DNA of 64,000 nucleotides from Piscicola geometra (lineage: Eukaryota; Annelida; Clitellata; Hirudinida; Piscicolidae). Numbering within the stretch: the stretch's first letter is position 1; each line of letters begins with the position of its first letter. Where the stretch lies: the NCBI GenBank assembly GCA_943735955.1, contig OX030965.1, positions 1,535,201-1,599,200 on the forward strand. The letters are read 5' to 3'. This document shows, piece by piece, positions 48,291 through 59,098 of the stretch. A model generated the notes under the pieces. It was given only the letters and a program-made list of their open reading frames with translations. It did no database searches and was not told the origin of the DNA. A program made the translations under genes and the position numbers.

Positions 48291-48660
48291 TTAACTCCGT
48301 TTTTTGTCACTGGATCTTGGACAGCGCTGACACCGAACCCTTTTCATGACCAAACTTTGGGCATCAGCTGGATATTTTTTTATACTTCCACATTTCGACA
48401 TTAGAGCACTGCCTTTACTTTCTGCCACTGCTCCATCATCAGAATCGTCATTGATATCATCATTTGAAGACACCCCCATGTCGTCATTGCTGCCATCACC
48501 ATTTGTGCTCTGATCTGTACTAGGCATACAGTATTTGATGTGATCATCATTATCACTGGAATTGTCTTCTTGGCCGTCACTTCTTTAAGTATAATACTCG
48601 CTGCTTCTACGCTGAATCTTCTGATCGTCATTTCAATTTTTTTATAAAAGAAACAATTTT
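48291..48660 (-). pseudogene. PiggyBac-like transposase remnant (N-terminal acidic region)
   Basis: The minus strand begins MTIRRFSVEAASIIL (about 48630). After a frameshift comes a Ser/Asp-rich acidic stretch (GSNDDMGVSSNDDINDDSDD), the usual N-terminus of piggyBac transposases. The frame ends KRVRCQRCPRSSDKKRS, stop, which resembles the Cys-rich C-terminal ending. If so, the catalytic DDD core has been deleted between them. Non-functional. Confidence 0.65.
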
Positions 48661-49261
48661 GCATACAATAGAATTATTTTACAACATAGACAAAATCAGT
48701 CGATCATTTTACCTAACAGAATATATATATGAATGATTACTAAGAAGAAAAGTAGTAGAATAAAGATTTAATTATGTCTCCAGAAAACAATATTTTGAGA
48801 TCCCTCAATACAAACTATAGTTATTAACAGTCTATAACTTAATCTAGTTGAAAAAACTGACAATGAAAGATGTAGAGAATTTTTAACAATGAGGTAAAAA
48901 AAATACCCCAACCGTTTTCATTGGTAATAGTGATCTGCACGCGCTTCCTAATTAGTGAAAATGTTTATTTAAAACTGCTTTATAATTTTCTTTAAAATAT
49001 TATATTTGTCTCGAAATATATTTACTATATGTGTATCTTATCGTTTCCTGTATGCATTCAAAGTTGCTGTGGGGTAAAAATATACCCCAGCCGTCGTTCT
49101 AAGGTTTAACTATGTCTTCAGAAAATAATATTTTGACGTCAGTCAATACAAACGATAGTTTAACAGTCTATAATTTAATCTTTTAAAAAATAAATGACAT
49201 TGTAAGATGTTGGTAAAAGACGGCTATCTGCTGCAAATCTTGGGGGGATCCTACCCAGCAT

Positions 49262-49300
49262 GAGCGGCGATCCTGTGGGGGTCCTCGGGTCAAGACTGTA
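49262..49300 (+). repeat. GGCGATCCTG family fragment
   Basis: GAGCGGCGATCCTGTGGGGG then TCCTCGGGTC; the family end only, cut by the next element. Confidence 0.6.
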
Positions 49301-49305
49301 GAATT

Positions 49306-49724
49306 AGGCAATCCACGGAGTGCCAAACATTTTTAGGCAATCAGTCATTCTGTGGAATTTTCACACTTTATCAAACAAAATGCTATTTATCTTAAACTTT
49401 TTGCAATAAACTATAAAACTGTAAACAAACTATTAAAACGTACTTTGAAAAAAGATTCTTTAGATTTTAATTATTAAATTCTATTCATTTTAAACTTTCG
49501 GCAATAAATTATAAAACTGTAGCAAGATATTATGAAATTAAACTTTAACTTTTTTTTATTCATAAATAAAATGTCAGTCATCTTTAATTTTTTGCAAAAA
49601 CTATTAAACTGAATAAAAATATGATAACAATATCACAAAAAAAGAATTTATACTAAGGATTGTTTGATTGAATTAGTCATTCTATGGATTGTCTAACAAT
49701 TTTAAACATTGCGTGGATTGCCTG
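49306..49724. mobile_element. Small TIR element (MITE-like) with internal tandem repeat
   Basis: Left AGGCAATCCACGGAGTG, right (reversed) CAGGCAATCCACGCAATG. Inner words AATCAGTCATTCTGTGG and AATGACTAATTC also mirror. The interior has three related blocks of about 110 bp containing TTTTTGCAATAAACTATAAA. No coding sequence. Confidence 0.72.
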
Positions 49725-50430
49725 TAAATACACACTTGTTTTGAGCAGATCTTCAGTTTTATACAGATTTGTCAAAATATTTCCCATGGTTTTTTAGCAG
49801 CATTTAAACAGATAATGTATTTTGATATTTTTGATCTACGTTGAACTTATAAAATTCCAATTTTTATAACGTTTATCTTTCAACAAATAACTTTTTCAGT
49901 GTTCAGAAGTAGTTTCTCAATTGAAAAAGTGACAAAAGGTGTTACTGAAGTATAATCTATCGTTTATGAAACCTCCTATACACAGTTAAATGTTTTAGCA
50001 TGTAATTAATATGTTTTTCAATTAAAAATTGAAATAATTGTAAGAATATTATAATTAATTGCGAAACACTTTGCAGACTCGGAATAGACTCTTTCTTTGT
50101 CTTCTACATCAGTAGACAAAAACTCCTTTGACAGTTCATTGATCTCCGGGGGTTCTAGCTATAACTGTCTTTAGAAAATACTTGAAATTTTTCTATTTCA
50201 CGTACAAAATGTTTGAAATCTCAATGATTTATTAAAAATGGCAAAAAATATTATTTAAAAGTTATTCAAAAGATAAACTAAAAATATGGAATGAATTCGC
50301 GAAAATAAATGTGAAAACTTTTTAAAATTATAAAAAAAACAACTTAATTATATTTTCTCAACAATTAATGAAAATGAATACTCAAAACATCAAACCTCTA
50401 ATCTTATTTAAAGAGTGACTAAAACCCTTC
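49725..50430. other. No gene seen; flank of a candidate exon
   Basis: AT-rich; a pyrimidine tract precedes the acceptor at 50437. Confidence 0.45.
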
Positions 50431-50437
50431 CTACCAG

Positions 50438-50708
50438 CAGTGTCGTTCGACAGATCTGGCTTCATCTTGTCACATTGGCAACCATCGCATGGATTCAAAA
50501 ATGAGAACAAAAGAATTCTGCTGCTGCTGACTGCCGGCAAGCATTTGAGAGCGCACATGCTGCCCAAGTTCTTCATTCTGACTTATACAGAGGAAACTCT
50601 TCAAGATGTAGGCCAGAGGGGCCCTCTCACTTTCAAAGAATCTCTCTGGCAACCCATTGAGCTGACGGAATGCATCAGGATGCTGGTGAACGACTTTTAC
50701 CAGTTCAA
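50438..50708 (+). CDS. Candidate internal exon of an unidentified host gene
   Basis: An open frame from the acceptor-like CTTCCTACCAG (ending 50437) to a strong donor, CAA|GTGAGT at 50709. It encodes about 90 residues: SFDRSGFILSHWQPSHGFKN, ILLLLTAGKHLRAHMLPKFF, and a C-part with GPLTFKESLWQPIELTECIR. GC content and codon use are visibly higher than the flanks, and no TE signature is present. I do not recognise the protein. An overlapping minus frame (50652-50470) is judged a shadow. Extent and phase are inferred from splice-like signals only. Confidence 0.5.
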
Positions 50709-50719
50709 GTGAGTCTGGT

Positions 50720-51115
50720 GGTGGGAATGTGAAAGTTAGTTTATATCCGTGTTTTTGAAAGTTTCATCCTGAAAGTTTATAGCGATTGAAAAATGTATAA
50801 GAGTCGATCAGTATACATTAGGATGCCAATGAAATTGAACATTAGGATTTTTTAATCTCTTTAATTTATTTTTGGTTTTTTTTATATTAAAAAAAAACTT
50901 TGTAAAGTTTCAAGTGAGTATTTCAATTATTACCACTGGCACAACAACATAAAATTTCCGCAATAATTAAAATATTCAGGAACATTTCTTCATCTTTTTA
51001 AATTGAAAATAAAGTTTTAAAAAAGGAAAACGAAATGGAATTTATTAAGAAAACTTTTTTTTTTAATAAAAGATATTATTAAAGTTATTTATTTTAGTTT
51101 TTTACGAAAGCATGA
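50720..51115. other. No gene seen
   Basis: AT-rich; would be an intron if the preceding exon is real. Confidence 0.4.
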
Positions 51116-51119
51116 TCAA

Positions 51120-51840
51120 AATGAGATTTTTTAGAGTTCGGATAATCACGTCGGTGTTTTTCTACAATTTGAAGCAGAAATTGTTTTTTATTTTTATTTT
51201 TATTAGACAACACACCATTGAACGCTTGTATTAAAGCCACTTCCCGCTCAGCTGTATCATTCACCCCTTTTAAACTGTTAGCCCTCCTCTGACCAACAAT
51301 GTTATCTTCGTCGCAGTCCCATTTATCAGGACTCTTTTCAAGGAATCTTTTAGATTAAACACAGCAGTGGCTTGCGCCTGTCAAGTTCCATTGTGTAGTT
51401 TTGGGACGCTTAACACTTTCATTGTTTCATCTCCAGACACCAGAACAACAAGACGATAAACCTTATTCTTTGACATTGAAGCGGGAAACATTTAAATATC
51501 CCAATGAACTGTCAATCGGCAATTTTGGTTGAAAGATGCCTACATTTTTTAGTTTTTTTTCTCTGTGTTTTCTTATGTACTGTCTGATGTATTCTTTGTT
51601 TATGTATATGGTTGAAGGGCTGTTTCTTAATGATTCGGCTGCAGCTGCAATAATGTGTGCTGCATTTCTGTCGCTAACTTCAGTTCTCTCGAGATCAGCT
51701 GCTAAACTTGGACTGATAACGAAGTATGGTCGACTTTGTTCGGGTTGACTAGTACTTTGACTTGGAGCGTGGTTATCTTCGGTTTTGCTGGTAAAGGGGG
51801 TCTTTATCACTGTCAGTGTCACTGCTGCTGAACTCATCCC
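51120..51840 (-). pseudogene. Family-G gene remnant (uncharacterised, repetitive)
   Basis: The 124-codon frame (51837-51463) includes SRPYFVISPSLAADLERTEV then SDRNAAHIIAAAAESL. That pattern (LAA.LDRT.VSDR.A..I..A.A..L) is one I associate with a repetitive gene family of invertebrates, followed by a Lys/Arg-rich helix. After a frameshift the strand gives VLVSGDETMKVLSVPKLHNG, then WDCDEDNIVGQRRANSLKGV and FLLQIVEKHRRDYPNSKKSH. A paralogous C-terminus lies at 37986-38130. A transposase-like origin is possible but unproven. Confidence 0.55.
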
Positions 51841-52350
51841 GTATCTCTGCTTGTCGTTTCCACACAGCCTCCTTAATCTTTCAAGCTTCTTCTTTCACCA
51901 AGCTTTTTTGATTTATCATTTTTTCGAGCCAACACCATCCCTATAGGACCCATGCTTCCACGCCTCTCTTTTCACTTTGTGCTTGAAGGAACTCTTTGTC
52001 TTCTTGAGTCTTGATCATAGTGAGAGATTGAGAATGCGTAATGTCAAACAGATCCTACAAACTTTCACTAAATTCACGCTGATTGTTTTTGTTTTATTTT
52101 TTTAAGATGAATTTTTCTTTAGTTCTATTCAAGTCAAATAAATATTTTAAATTTAAAGTGTGACACTACTTTCATAGGTTCAGTGGCACTTTCTGTAACT
52201 GTCTTTGATTGTACTTTATGAAGGTGAAAGAGGCGTTACAAACTTTTTGCTTCAAAGGAAGTTTGCATTCTAAAATAAATTCTACTGCTCGGATGAGGTC
52301 TCCGTAAATCACATGACTCGTATCTTAAGATTTTCAAGCGCCGTATGTTA
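51841..52350. other. Possible upstream part of the family-G remnant; no clear gene
   Basis: The minus strand near 51900-52010 reads FKHKVKREAWKHGS and a basic context in a broken frame. Otherwise nothing recognised. Confidence 0.35.
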
Positions 52351-52351
52351 A

Positions 52352-52432
52352 TCAGCCAATCAATTAATCAAATAGTTTTATATAGCGCTCTTTCCTCAAA
52401 TTCAAGAGCCAAGAGTGGTTCTTTGTGATAAA
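52352..52432 (-). mobile_element. 3' end of a CR1/L2-like LINE
   Basis: The reverse strand reads GAGCGCTATATAAAACTATT then TGATTAATTGATTGGC. GCGCTATA plus short TGATT repeats is the usual 3' end of L2/CR1 LINEs. It differs from the LINE-2 tail. Confidence 0.6.
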
Positions 52433-52447
52433 TACAGTTTTCATCAT

Positions 52448-53586
52448 ATGGGTTAATCCAGATTTGACTACAGACTTTGTGTCTTTCGATATTTAGGTTT
52501 TCAATTTCAAAAAAACTTGCTTTATGTATACTCATTCATGTATTATATAGTATAAAACTAATTTCAAACACAATAATTGCATTAATCCTTTTTAATTGAG
52601 CAAATAGTTTTTCAGATTATCAGTGAACACTGACAGCCATAAAATCTCATCTAAAAAACAATGTAAATTTTATGAATTTAATTTATGTTTAGTTTTCTTT
52701 TTTCCTTCTTTTTTTCACACAATTGTTACTATATGCTGCGTAAATAGGAATTTTAAAATCAATTTTTTTAAATGGCGCCCGTAATAACGGCCATTTAAAT
52801 CTCCGTGACTTATTGTTTTTCACTAAAGTAGCTATTTTTACTTCATGAAATAGTTTTTGAAAATAATGTAATTAATATTCAATTATTTTTTAACGTTAAA
52901 ACTTTAGGTATTTTAAAAGAACCCAGTGTTGTAGAAAAAGATATATCAACAAGCAGATGATGATATTGGATTAATGTCCCGATCACTAATGTGAGAATCG
53001 GGACAAACAGTGCTATTTTACTGGTTTAAAAGCTTCATGAAAAATTATTAGACGATGCTTATCTCAAAATACTCTTCATTCAATGCATTCTTCAATTAGT
53101 ATTATAATAATACTACAAAAACTACTGTAAATTCGTGACACTTAATACTAGTATTATGAGCACCGGGACATTTGTGTAACGTCATGGTGTGCATGATAAA
53201 AAATTTTGATATAGTTTTACGAAAAAGAAACATAAGAGCCCAATATTTAACATTTATCTTTCTTTACACATGAAATGTATTCAGAAAAAAATAAAATTAT
53301 ATTACTCACTTGTTGCTTAATAAATCGCGATGATCAACGAGACGCTTAAATCAGAAAAAAAGTTTTTGGAATGAACAAAATAGCTGAAAACTCATAGAAA
53401 TTGAGTATTCCAAAATCGAAGAAGTAAAACACGTTTTTAAATATGCCTATGACTGAATAAATCAAACCGGATAGGAATAACTGAAACATAAATCTAAGAT
53501 TTAATATTTGAGATTTAAAAAAAAATTTAAGACATGCGTTTTTAGCCTGTTTTCATTTTTTAAATAGCTAGAAAATATAATATCGT
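52448..53586. repeat. Repeat R, copy 2
   Basis: Parallel to 44262-45371, including the hairpin GTCCCGATCACTAATGTGAG then AATCGGGAC at 52978. It is immediately followed by LINE-1d. Confidence 0.78.
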
Positions 53587-55470
53587 TGTAACCTTTAGTA
53601 AAAAATGAAGATAAAATTAGGAAGCATGAAATTGATGAATGGAAAAATGAGCAGTAAATTTGAGGATTATTGTGATCTGTCAAACAAGCAGGAAAAGGTT
53701 GCACAAGATGGAACGATTTTTACACGTAGCCTCTAGCTCAATTGCATAACTAATAAGGTAAATTAAAATTTATCAAGCCATTATATTGACTCTTTGTCTA
53801 ACCATATCAACGTTAACATTATAAATAAAGGAAAAATATGAGTTTATTAACCTCAAACATGAATATTCAAAAATTCAATCTTGAGAAACTGGGTTTCCAA
53901 GATTAAATGCTTAGTTGTCTAAGATGAAATCTTATTGTATGTCTTAAAAATTTTAATTTGAACATTTTACTTATTATCAGATTATCTTATTTATCTAAAG
54001 AAATACTTTTTTTTGCTCACTCAATAAAATATCTTTATTTATTCCGGAACATGTAGTTTTTTAGTTCCTTCTCAAAAGCGTCATCAAATGTCTTTCAAAA
54101 ACGCCTAAAATGTTTAATAAAATTTTTATAAGTTCATTTTTAAAGTGAACTCATTTGAATAAAATAAGTTAACCTCGCTTTACCCAGAGAATTTTTTAAC
54201 TATTTCGCAATTTACTTTTATCTTCAACCATTTCCCATACAACAGTTTACAATCAATGAGACTAATGAGACGAAAGTTTAAATCTATTCAAATTTGGGAT
54301 TTAGTTATAAATAGAAAAAACTTGTCATAAATAGAAAAAAGCTAATGAATACCAACAGTTTTTTTCTTAAATTATTGGTTTGGATTAATTTTCAATAGTC
54401 TATTTAGAATATAAACTTTATATTGTCTATTATACTGTATATAGTCTATATAGATTTATCATCTCCCGAAATGGACCAATGCCGGAGTCTATTCCTACTG
54501 TTCATGTTTCATCTTAGGCAACTATGACCATGCTACACATCCATAGTTACAACAGGCTAATCACTCACTTATTAATTATACGACTTGCACATAATGAGAC
54601 TGTATTGCATCATCTAATTAATAATAATAAACTACAAATTATACTCCTTCGGATGTGAGGAAAAAACAGTAAAACGTTATCTCCCAACTTTTTAAACTAT
54701 TATTCTGGAAAACAGTTTTTCAATTATTATAATTGAATGAGGCAGCTTTCAAAAATGAAACCAACATACAAATGTGCTTAAAAGACGGATGCATAAATAA
54801 AAAATGAATGCTTTTTTATACATCTTAGGAAACGGTTCATCTTGAGCAACCTCCCCCTACGTTTTCAGAGAACGGCTGAGTGTCGCGGTCGAGCTTGGGA
54901 ATTTGAATCTATTGGGAAGACTATTTCAAAAAATCGGCATTGCAACAAAAAAGCTTCTTGCACCTGCATACTTGAGCTTGTAGCTCTGTGCAACTACATC
55001 TCTTGACCTGAGTCTTTCCCTCTGGGGAAGACTTGCTCTCATGACAACGCTACTCAAAAATTAATCTGGGCACTCATTGCATTAACAATTCTGTTTTCAA
55101 CACAAAGCCAGTAGAGCTCCTTGAGAACAGAGCTGATGTGATCATACATTCTAGCACCTGTTATGAGCCTAGCTGTGGTGTTGATTATAGACTGAATTTT
55201 CTGCAGTTGCGTCATTGGAAACCCAGTAAGAATGATATTGCCATAGTCAATTCGACTGAGAACCATAGCAGAAGCCAATGTTCTCAGTGAGTCCTTGGCC
55301 AATAACCATCCTATGGATCGTATTTGCCGTAAAGAAGCAAAGCAGGCTTGAGTCATCTTGTTGATGTGTGTCGTCATGGTGATGTCTTTGGCTAGATAAA
55401 CTCTCAGGTTTCTGACACTTTCAGAAAGCATTATCTCGTTCTGACAAATGTGAACTGAGTTTCGACGGAA
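53587..55470 (-). mobile_element. LINE-1d, interrupted by TIR-A copy D
   Basis: 53590-53688 matches 830-920 of LINE-1a (GAAGCATGAAATTGATGAAT, ATGAGCAGTAAATTTG). It resumes at 54860 with ACGTTTTCAGAGAACGGCTG. The insertion lies between AACAAG and ACGTTTTC of the LINE-1 sequence. Confidence 0.87.
53691..54857 (+). mobile_element. TIR-A copy D, complete, inside LINE-1d
   Basis: Left GGAAAAGGTTGCACAAGATG, right CATCTTGAGCAACCTCCCCC then TA (54858-54859); the left flank is CA (53689-53690), probably a mutated TA. Length 1167 bp, no coding frame. Because the surrounding LINE-1 sequence is known from copy a, the boundaries are firm. Confidence 0.9.
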
Positions 55471-55500
55471 TAAATATAATTTAAAAAAAAAAAATTTCAA
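54860..55500 (-). pseudogene. LINE-1d ORF2 C-terminus
   Basis: The frame 55500-55054 contains NLRVYLAKDITMTTHINKMT, SIGWLLAKDSLRTLASAMVL and SRIDYGNIILTGFPMTQLQK. It ends in a small deletion that removes the MHKCLSNECPDYL segment of LINE-1a. The downstream tail (54860-55050) is frameshifted. It encodes the same domain order as LINE-1a and is dead. Confidence 0.83.
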
Positions 55501-55930
55501 GTTAAACTTACATCAAATCTACATTAAAAAAATAGAACAAACTAAAATGAAATGTCTGTACAAATAGGAAAAAAAGCATTTAAAAGGTAGATAAATAGCA
55601 CAACATTTTCGAATTAAAATTTTTTACAAAGCTTTTTGAAAAATCAAAACTCTGTGAACCAGTGAGGACAACAAAATGCATTGAAATCTAATTTATAAAT
55701 TAGACATAATCTAATCATAAAAAGCCTTTAGAAGACAGCAGCCATAAAACACATGCGCATCATATCCCGCGCTATTAAGTTGTCATATAGCACGTCACCA
55801 AACCATAAAATCTTGCTTTTTACGTTATAACAACATGTATTTCTAATTTTTTCGCACAGAGTTACAACGATTTACTCATCAACAAGTTTCATCATTATAC
55901 AACTTCTTGTTAGTTTTGAAAGCAACATAA
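55471..55930. other. No gene seen; region upstream of the orphan ORF
   Basis: AT-rich. No TATA/Inr pair can be claimed with confidence. Confidence 0.4.
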
Positions 55931-55933
55931 AAA

Positions 55934-56971
55934 TTGTTTCTAGTAATTTTTAATCAAATAAATATCATAGTTACAATTTCCCAACCCTTCAGAATTCATG
56001 AATTCAAAAGAAGATCTCATCATCAAAAACCAGTTCATTCTGAAATAAGTGGAAATGCTCACTCCAACAATAATTATAAAAAATGTCTCTTCAAAAGACC
56101 ACTTCATCAGAGTACTTTCCTTGTAAATTGTTTGAATTCAGATAATCTTTTTGAAAGAATGAAAGAATTTCCGAAACAGTTTGAAAGTAAGAAAAACAGG
56201 TATCGATCAAGTAAAGTGCCTGTTGACGCTGAGGATTCGACCAGCTTTGCGAAAAACGCCCCACGACGGGTTTTGAGACATTACATTTTGAAGAAATCAT
56301 ACAAGCGTACCAACATTGATTTTTCCCAAAAAATTAAAGAAAAAAATAAAAATAAAACAGAATTTAAAAAAAGAAATGAGGAATGGGAGGCTGCTGGAAG
56401 AAGAAAGCAGACGTGCGTGCAAAGAGACTTTGATGGGACCGTAAATAGCGTTGTAAAAAATATTAACGAAGAAAAAAAAAAGAAAATAAACGACATGGAC
56501 CAAAGCAACGGCAGCTCCCATAAAGTCGGACATGAAGCAGGTTTTAAGGGCACCTTATGCATAGTCGGAAGTCCAATCGACCGCAATGCATCACGCGTCG
56601 ACACGAATCTTTTCCAAGATTGTCTGAAAACCGAAATGCTTAACAATAAAATACTCTTTTACAAGCGATTAAAAAAAAGACAAGCAATCTCACTTGCTCG
56701 TTGTTTGCGAGAAGTTATTGTGACAAGTGACAAATGGGGGTTTAACCTAGAAAAAAACAATTCTTCCACTGACTTTCTTTTTTTTAGTCTATTCACTTTT
56801 GATGTTTATGAAATTTTTTTCCAATCTAAGAAGGCAACCAGCTCAGGCGTTCTGATGTCGATGACTGAAAAACTGTTTCTCGAACTGCTTGACGGACGCA
56901 TAAAGGTGCCTTTTAAATGCATTGTTAACGCAGACAAAATCTACGTTATAAATACCATATTTACAATCTAG
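55934..56971 (+). CDS. Orphan 345-codon ORF, function unknown
   Basis: The longest uninterrupted frame in the window that is not made of simple repeats. It may be a genuine gene or a large exon: CAACCCTTCAG at 55981-55991 is an acceptor-like sequence, so the true exon could start at 55992 and the first 19-20 residues be intronic. The product is basic and lysine-rich, with a charged, probably helical middle (about residues 125-195; FSQKIKEKNKNKTEFKKRNE, NEEKKKKINDMDQ). A more globular end follows (GFKGTLCIVGSPIDRNASRV; RQAISLARCLREVIVTSDKW; SSGVLMSMTEKLFLELLDGR). There is no transmembrane segment beyond the doubtful N-terminus, no zinc finger and no TE signature I recognise. The stop is TAG at 56969-56971. 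Neighbours are LINE debris. Confidence 0.5.
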   Translation: MFLVIFNQINIIVTISQPFRIHEFKRRSHHQKPVHSEISGNAHSNNNYKKCLFKRPLHQSTFLVNCLNSDNLFERMKEFPKQFESKKNRYRSSKVPVDAEDSTSFAKNAPRRVLRHYILKKSYKRTNIDFSQKIKEKNKNKTEFKKRNEEWEAAGRRKQTCVQRDFDGTVNSVVKNINEEKKKKINDMDQSNGSSHKVGHEAGFKGTLCIVGSPIDRNASRVDTNLFQDCLKTEMLNNKILFYKRLKKRQAISLARCLREVIVTSDKWGFNLEKNNSSTDFLFFSLFTFDVYEIFFQSKKATSSGVLMSMTEKLFLELLDGRIKVPFKCIVNADKIYVINTIFTI

Positions 56972-57046
56972 TACAGTTTTATATTTTTGATTGTTTTCCA
57001 AAGGTTTCAAAGAGCCTTATTCTTTTGGAGGAAAATCCGTTTTCTA

Positions 57047-57166
57047 GTATTATTCACGTTTTTTAAAGTATAATTCTTTTTTAAATAAGTTAATTTTCAA
57101 TTTTTTGTATTATTCACGTTTTTTAAAGTATAATTCTTTTTAAAATCAGTTAATTTTCAATTTTTT
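57047..57166. repeat. 60-bp direct tandem repeat, two copies
   Basis: GTATTATTCACGTTTTTTAA begins at 57047 and again at 57107; the units differ at a few bases in the T/A runs. Confidence 0.92.
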
Positions 57167-57900
57167 ATGTTTTTGCATTAGAGAAAAATATTTTTTTTCT
57201 AAAAGCTCACAGACTGTAGCTACCTGGTGTAGAGACATTAACTTAAAGATTCTGGTTTTTTATAAATTTTAAGTTGAATTGAAGGATTGCATTTTTAACA
57301 TGCCATAAACAAAAATTTTCCAATATATAAGAATAGTTTACAAATTTTTGGGTGGTTTTGAAGCTTCGAAAATAATTACTTCATCTTTTGTGATTTGTGC
57401 GAAGAAGCTAGTTTAAAAAAAGTGAAGACAAAGTTTTTAACAAATAAAAATGACGAGAAAGCAGTTCTTTCCAAAACTATGGCTCATTAAACAAAGTAAG
57501 GTTTGAGATAAAACAAATGAAAAAAAATTAAAGGTTGTAGTCAACGAAAAAAAGAAATCAAAAAGGAAAAAAAAATATTTTGAAAACACTTTATAAAAAA
57601 ATTATTAAGAAAGAGTTCAAATATATGAATAAAATTCATGATCAAATATGGCTGTGACTGGATAAACAGCTTGTTAGCTGGCTATTTGTGGGCAATAAAG
57701 TTTAAAAATAGCGTAAAAAATAAAAATCCCCTTTTTTGTGTCTTTTAATGTTTTAAAAGAAACTTGATAGTTTTAAAATTATTATTAGTTACTATCTTGA
57801 AAAGTTGTTATTCTTTTTTACGAAAAAAAAATTATAACTTTCATTTAGATTCATTTGATTCACTTTTTGAGCAATTTTTGTTTTTTTTCAGATCACTACA
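57167..57900. other. No gene seen
   Basis: AT-rich DNA without recognised elements. Confidence 0.5.
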
Positions 57901-57907
57901 GCCATCG

Positions 57908-57965
57908 GTGGCGATCCTGGAAGGGTTTCGACCCCAGGACCCCCCCAGGATCGTCCATGCTGTGT
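57908..57965. repeat. Both ends of the GGCGATCCTGG family fused head to head
   Basis: GTGGCGATCCTGGAAGGGTT then CGACCCCAGGACCCCCCCAG and GATCGTCC. This is an inverted repeat with almost no interior. Confidence 0.65.
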
Positions 57966-58204
57966 AGAACCCCCCTCCCAAATATTGACTGAGGGCTTTT
58001 GAACACTTAGTTTTGAGATTAATAAAAATCTTTGTGTGAGCTTTAAAACAAATTTTAATAGTTTCACAAAATAGGAGAAAAATTATTCAGCCTATTTCAA
58101 GGAGCTGATTATATATTCCCACTTTTTTATTCTAGGACATTTATGGTGTCAAGGCGACGATAACCATAAGAAAGGCCGGGTACTTAGATTTATTTGCTGA
58201 CTGA

Positions 58205-59098
58205 ATTAGTATAAAATACAATACAATAAAAAACAATACAATGCGATAAATACAATATAATACAATAAAAAAAATACAATTCATCCAATACAATACAATA
58301 CAATACAACACAAAATACAATACAATACAAGACAAGACAAAACAATACAATACAATACAGGGAACTACAATTAAATACAATACAAGACAAGACAAAACAA
58401 GGCAATATAATACAATACAAGACAAGACAAAACAAGGCAATATAATACAATACAATACAATACAGTGAACTACAATAAAATACAATACAATACAATACAA
58501 TACAATTAAATACAATACAATTAAATACAATACAATAAAATACATCACGATACAATGCAATAAAATACAATTAAATACAATACAACACACTGCAATACAA
58601 AGCAATACAATACAATACAATGAAAGACAATACAATACAATAAAATACAATACAATACATAACAAAACAATACATAACAATACAATACAATAAAATACAA
58701 TAAAATACAATAAAATACAATAAAATACAATAAAATACAATAAAATACAATAAAATACAATAAAATACATTAAAATACAATACATAATAATACAATAAAA
58801 TAAAATACAATACAATACAGTACAATACAATGAAATACAATGAAATAAATAACAATAAAATACATTAAAATACAATAAAATACATTAAAATACAATAAAA
58901 TACATTAAAATACAATAAAATACATTAAAATACAATAAAATACATTAAAATACAATAAAATACATTAAAATACAATAAAATACATTAAAATACAATACAT
59001 AACAATACAATACAATACAATAAAATAAAATAAAATAAAATAAAATAAAATAAAATAAAATAAAATAAAATACAATACAATACAATATAATACAATAC
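58205..59098. repeat. About 890-bp array of AATAC-type pentanucleotides
   Basis: ATACA/AATAC units with interspersed ATAAA, ACAAG and ATTAAA variants. Sub-blocks have a higher-order period (for example AATACAATAAAATACATTAA at 58855-58990, and AAAAT runs at 59015-59070). Leu/Tyr/Cys frames on the minus strand are artefacts. The unit equals the tail repeat of LINE-1. Confidence 0.95.

Larger units (their letters stand above)
46963..49105 (-). mobile_element. PiggyBac-like element with TTAA flanks
   Basis: TTAA (46959-46962) then CCCTAGAACGACGGC at the left. At the right, GCCGTCGTTCTAAGGT then TTAA (49106-49109). Subterminal AAAAAGACCCCAAGAT and GGGGTAAAAATATACCCCAG words also mirror each other loosely. 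TTAA target sites and CCCTAGAA-type ends are piggyBac hallmarks. An unrelated TA-flanked element sits inside. Confidence 0.85.

Noticed and set aside
53691..53720. Heat-shock-element-like GAACnnGTTC words in TIR-A ends
   Set aside because: Explained by the inverted repeat structure of the transposon; spacing is not conserved between copies.
57764..57967. 67-codon plus frame as a gene
   Set aside because: Its C-terminal part is the GGCGATCCTGG repeat end, so it is not a real protein.
58141..58875. 244-codon Leu/Tyr/Cys-rich, membrane-protein-like minus frame
   Set aside because: It is the AATAC pentanucleotide array read in a frame lacking stops.
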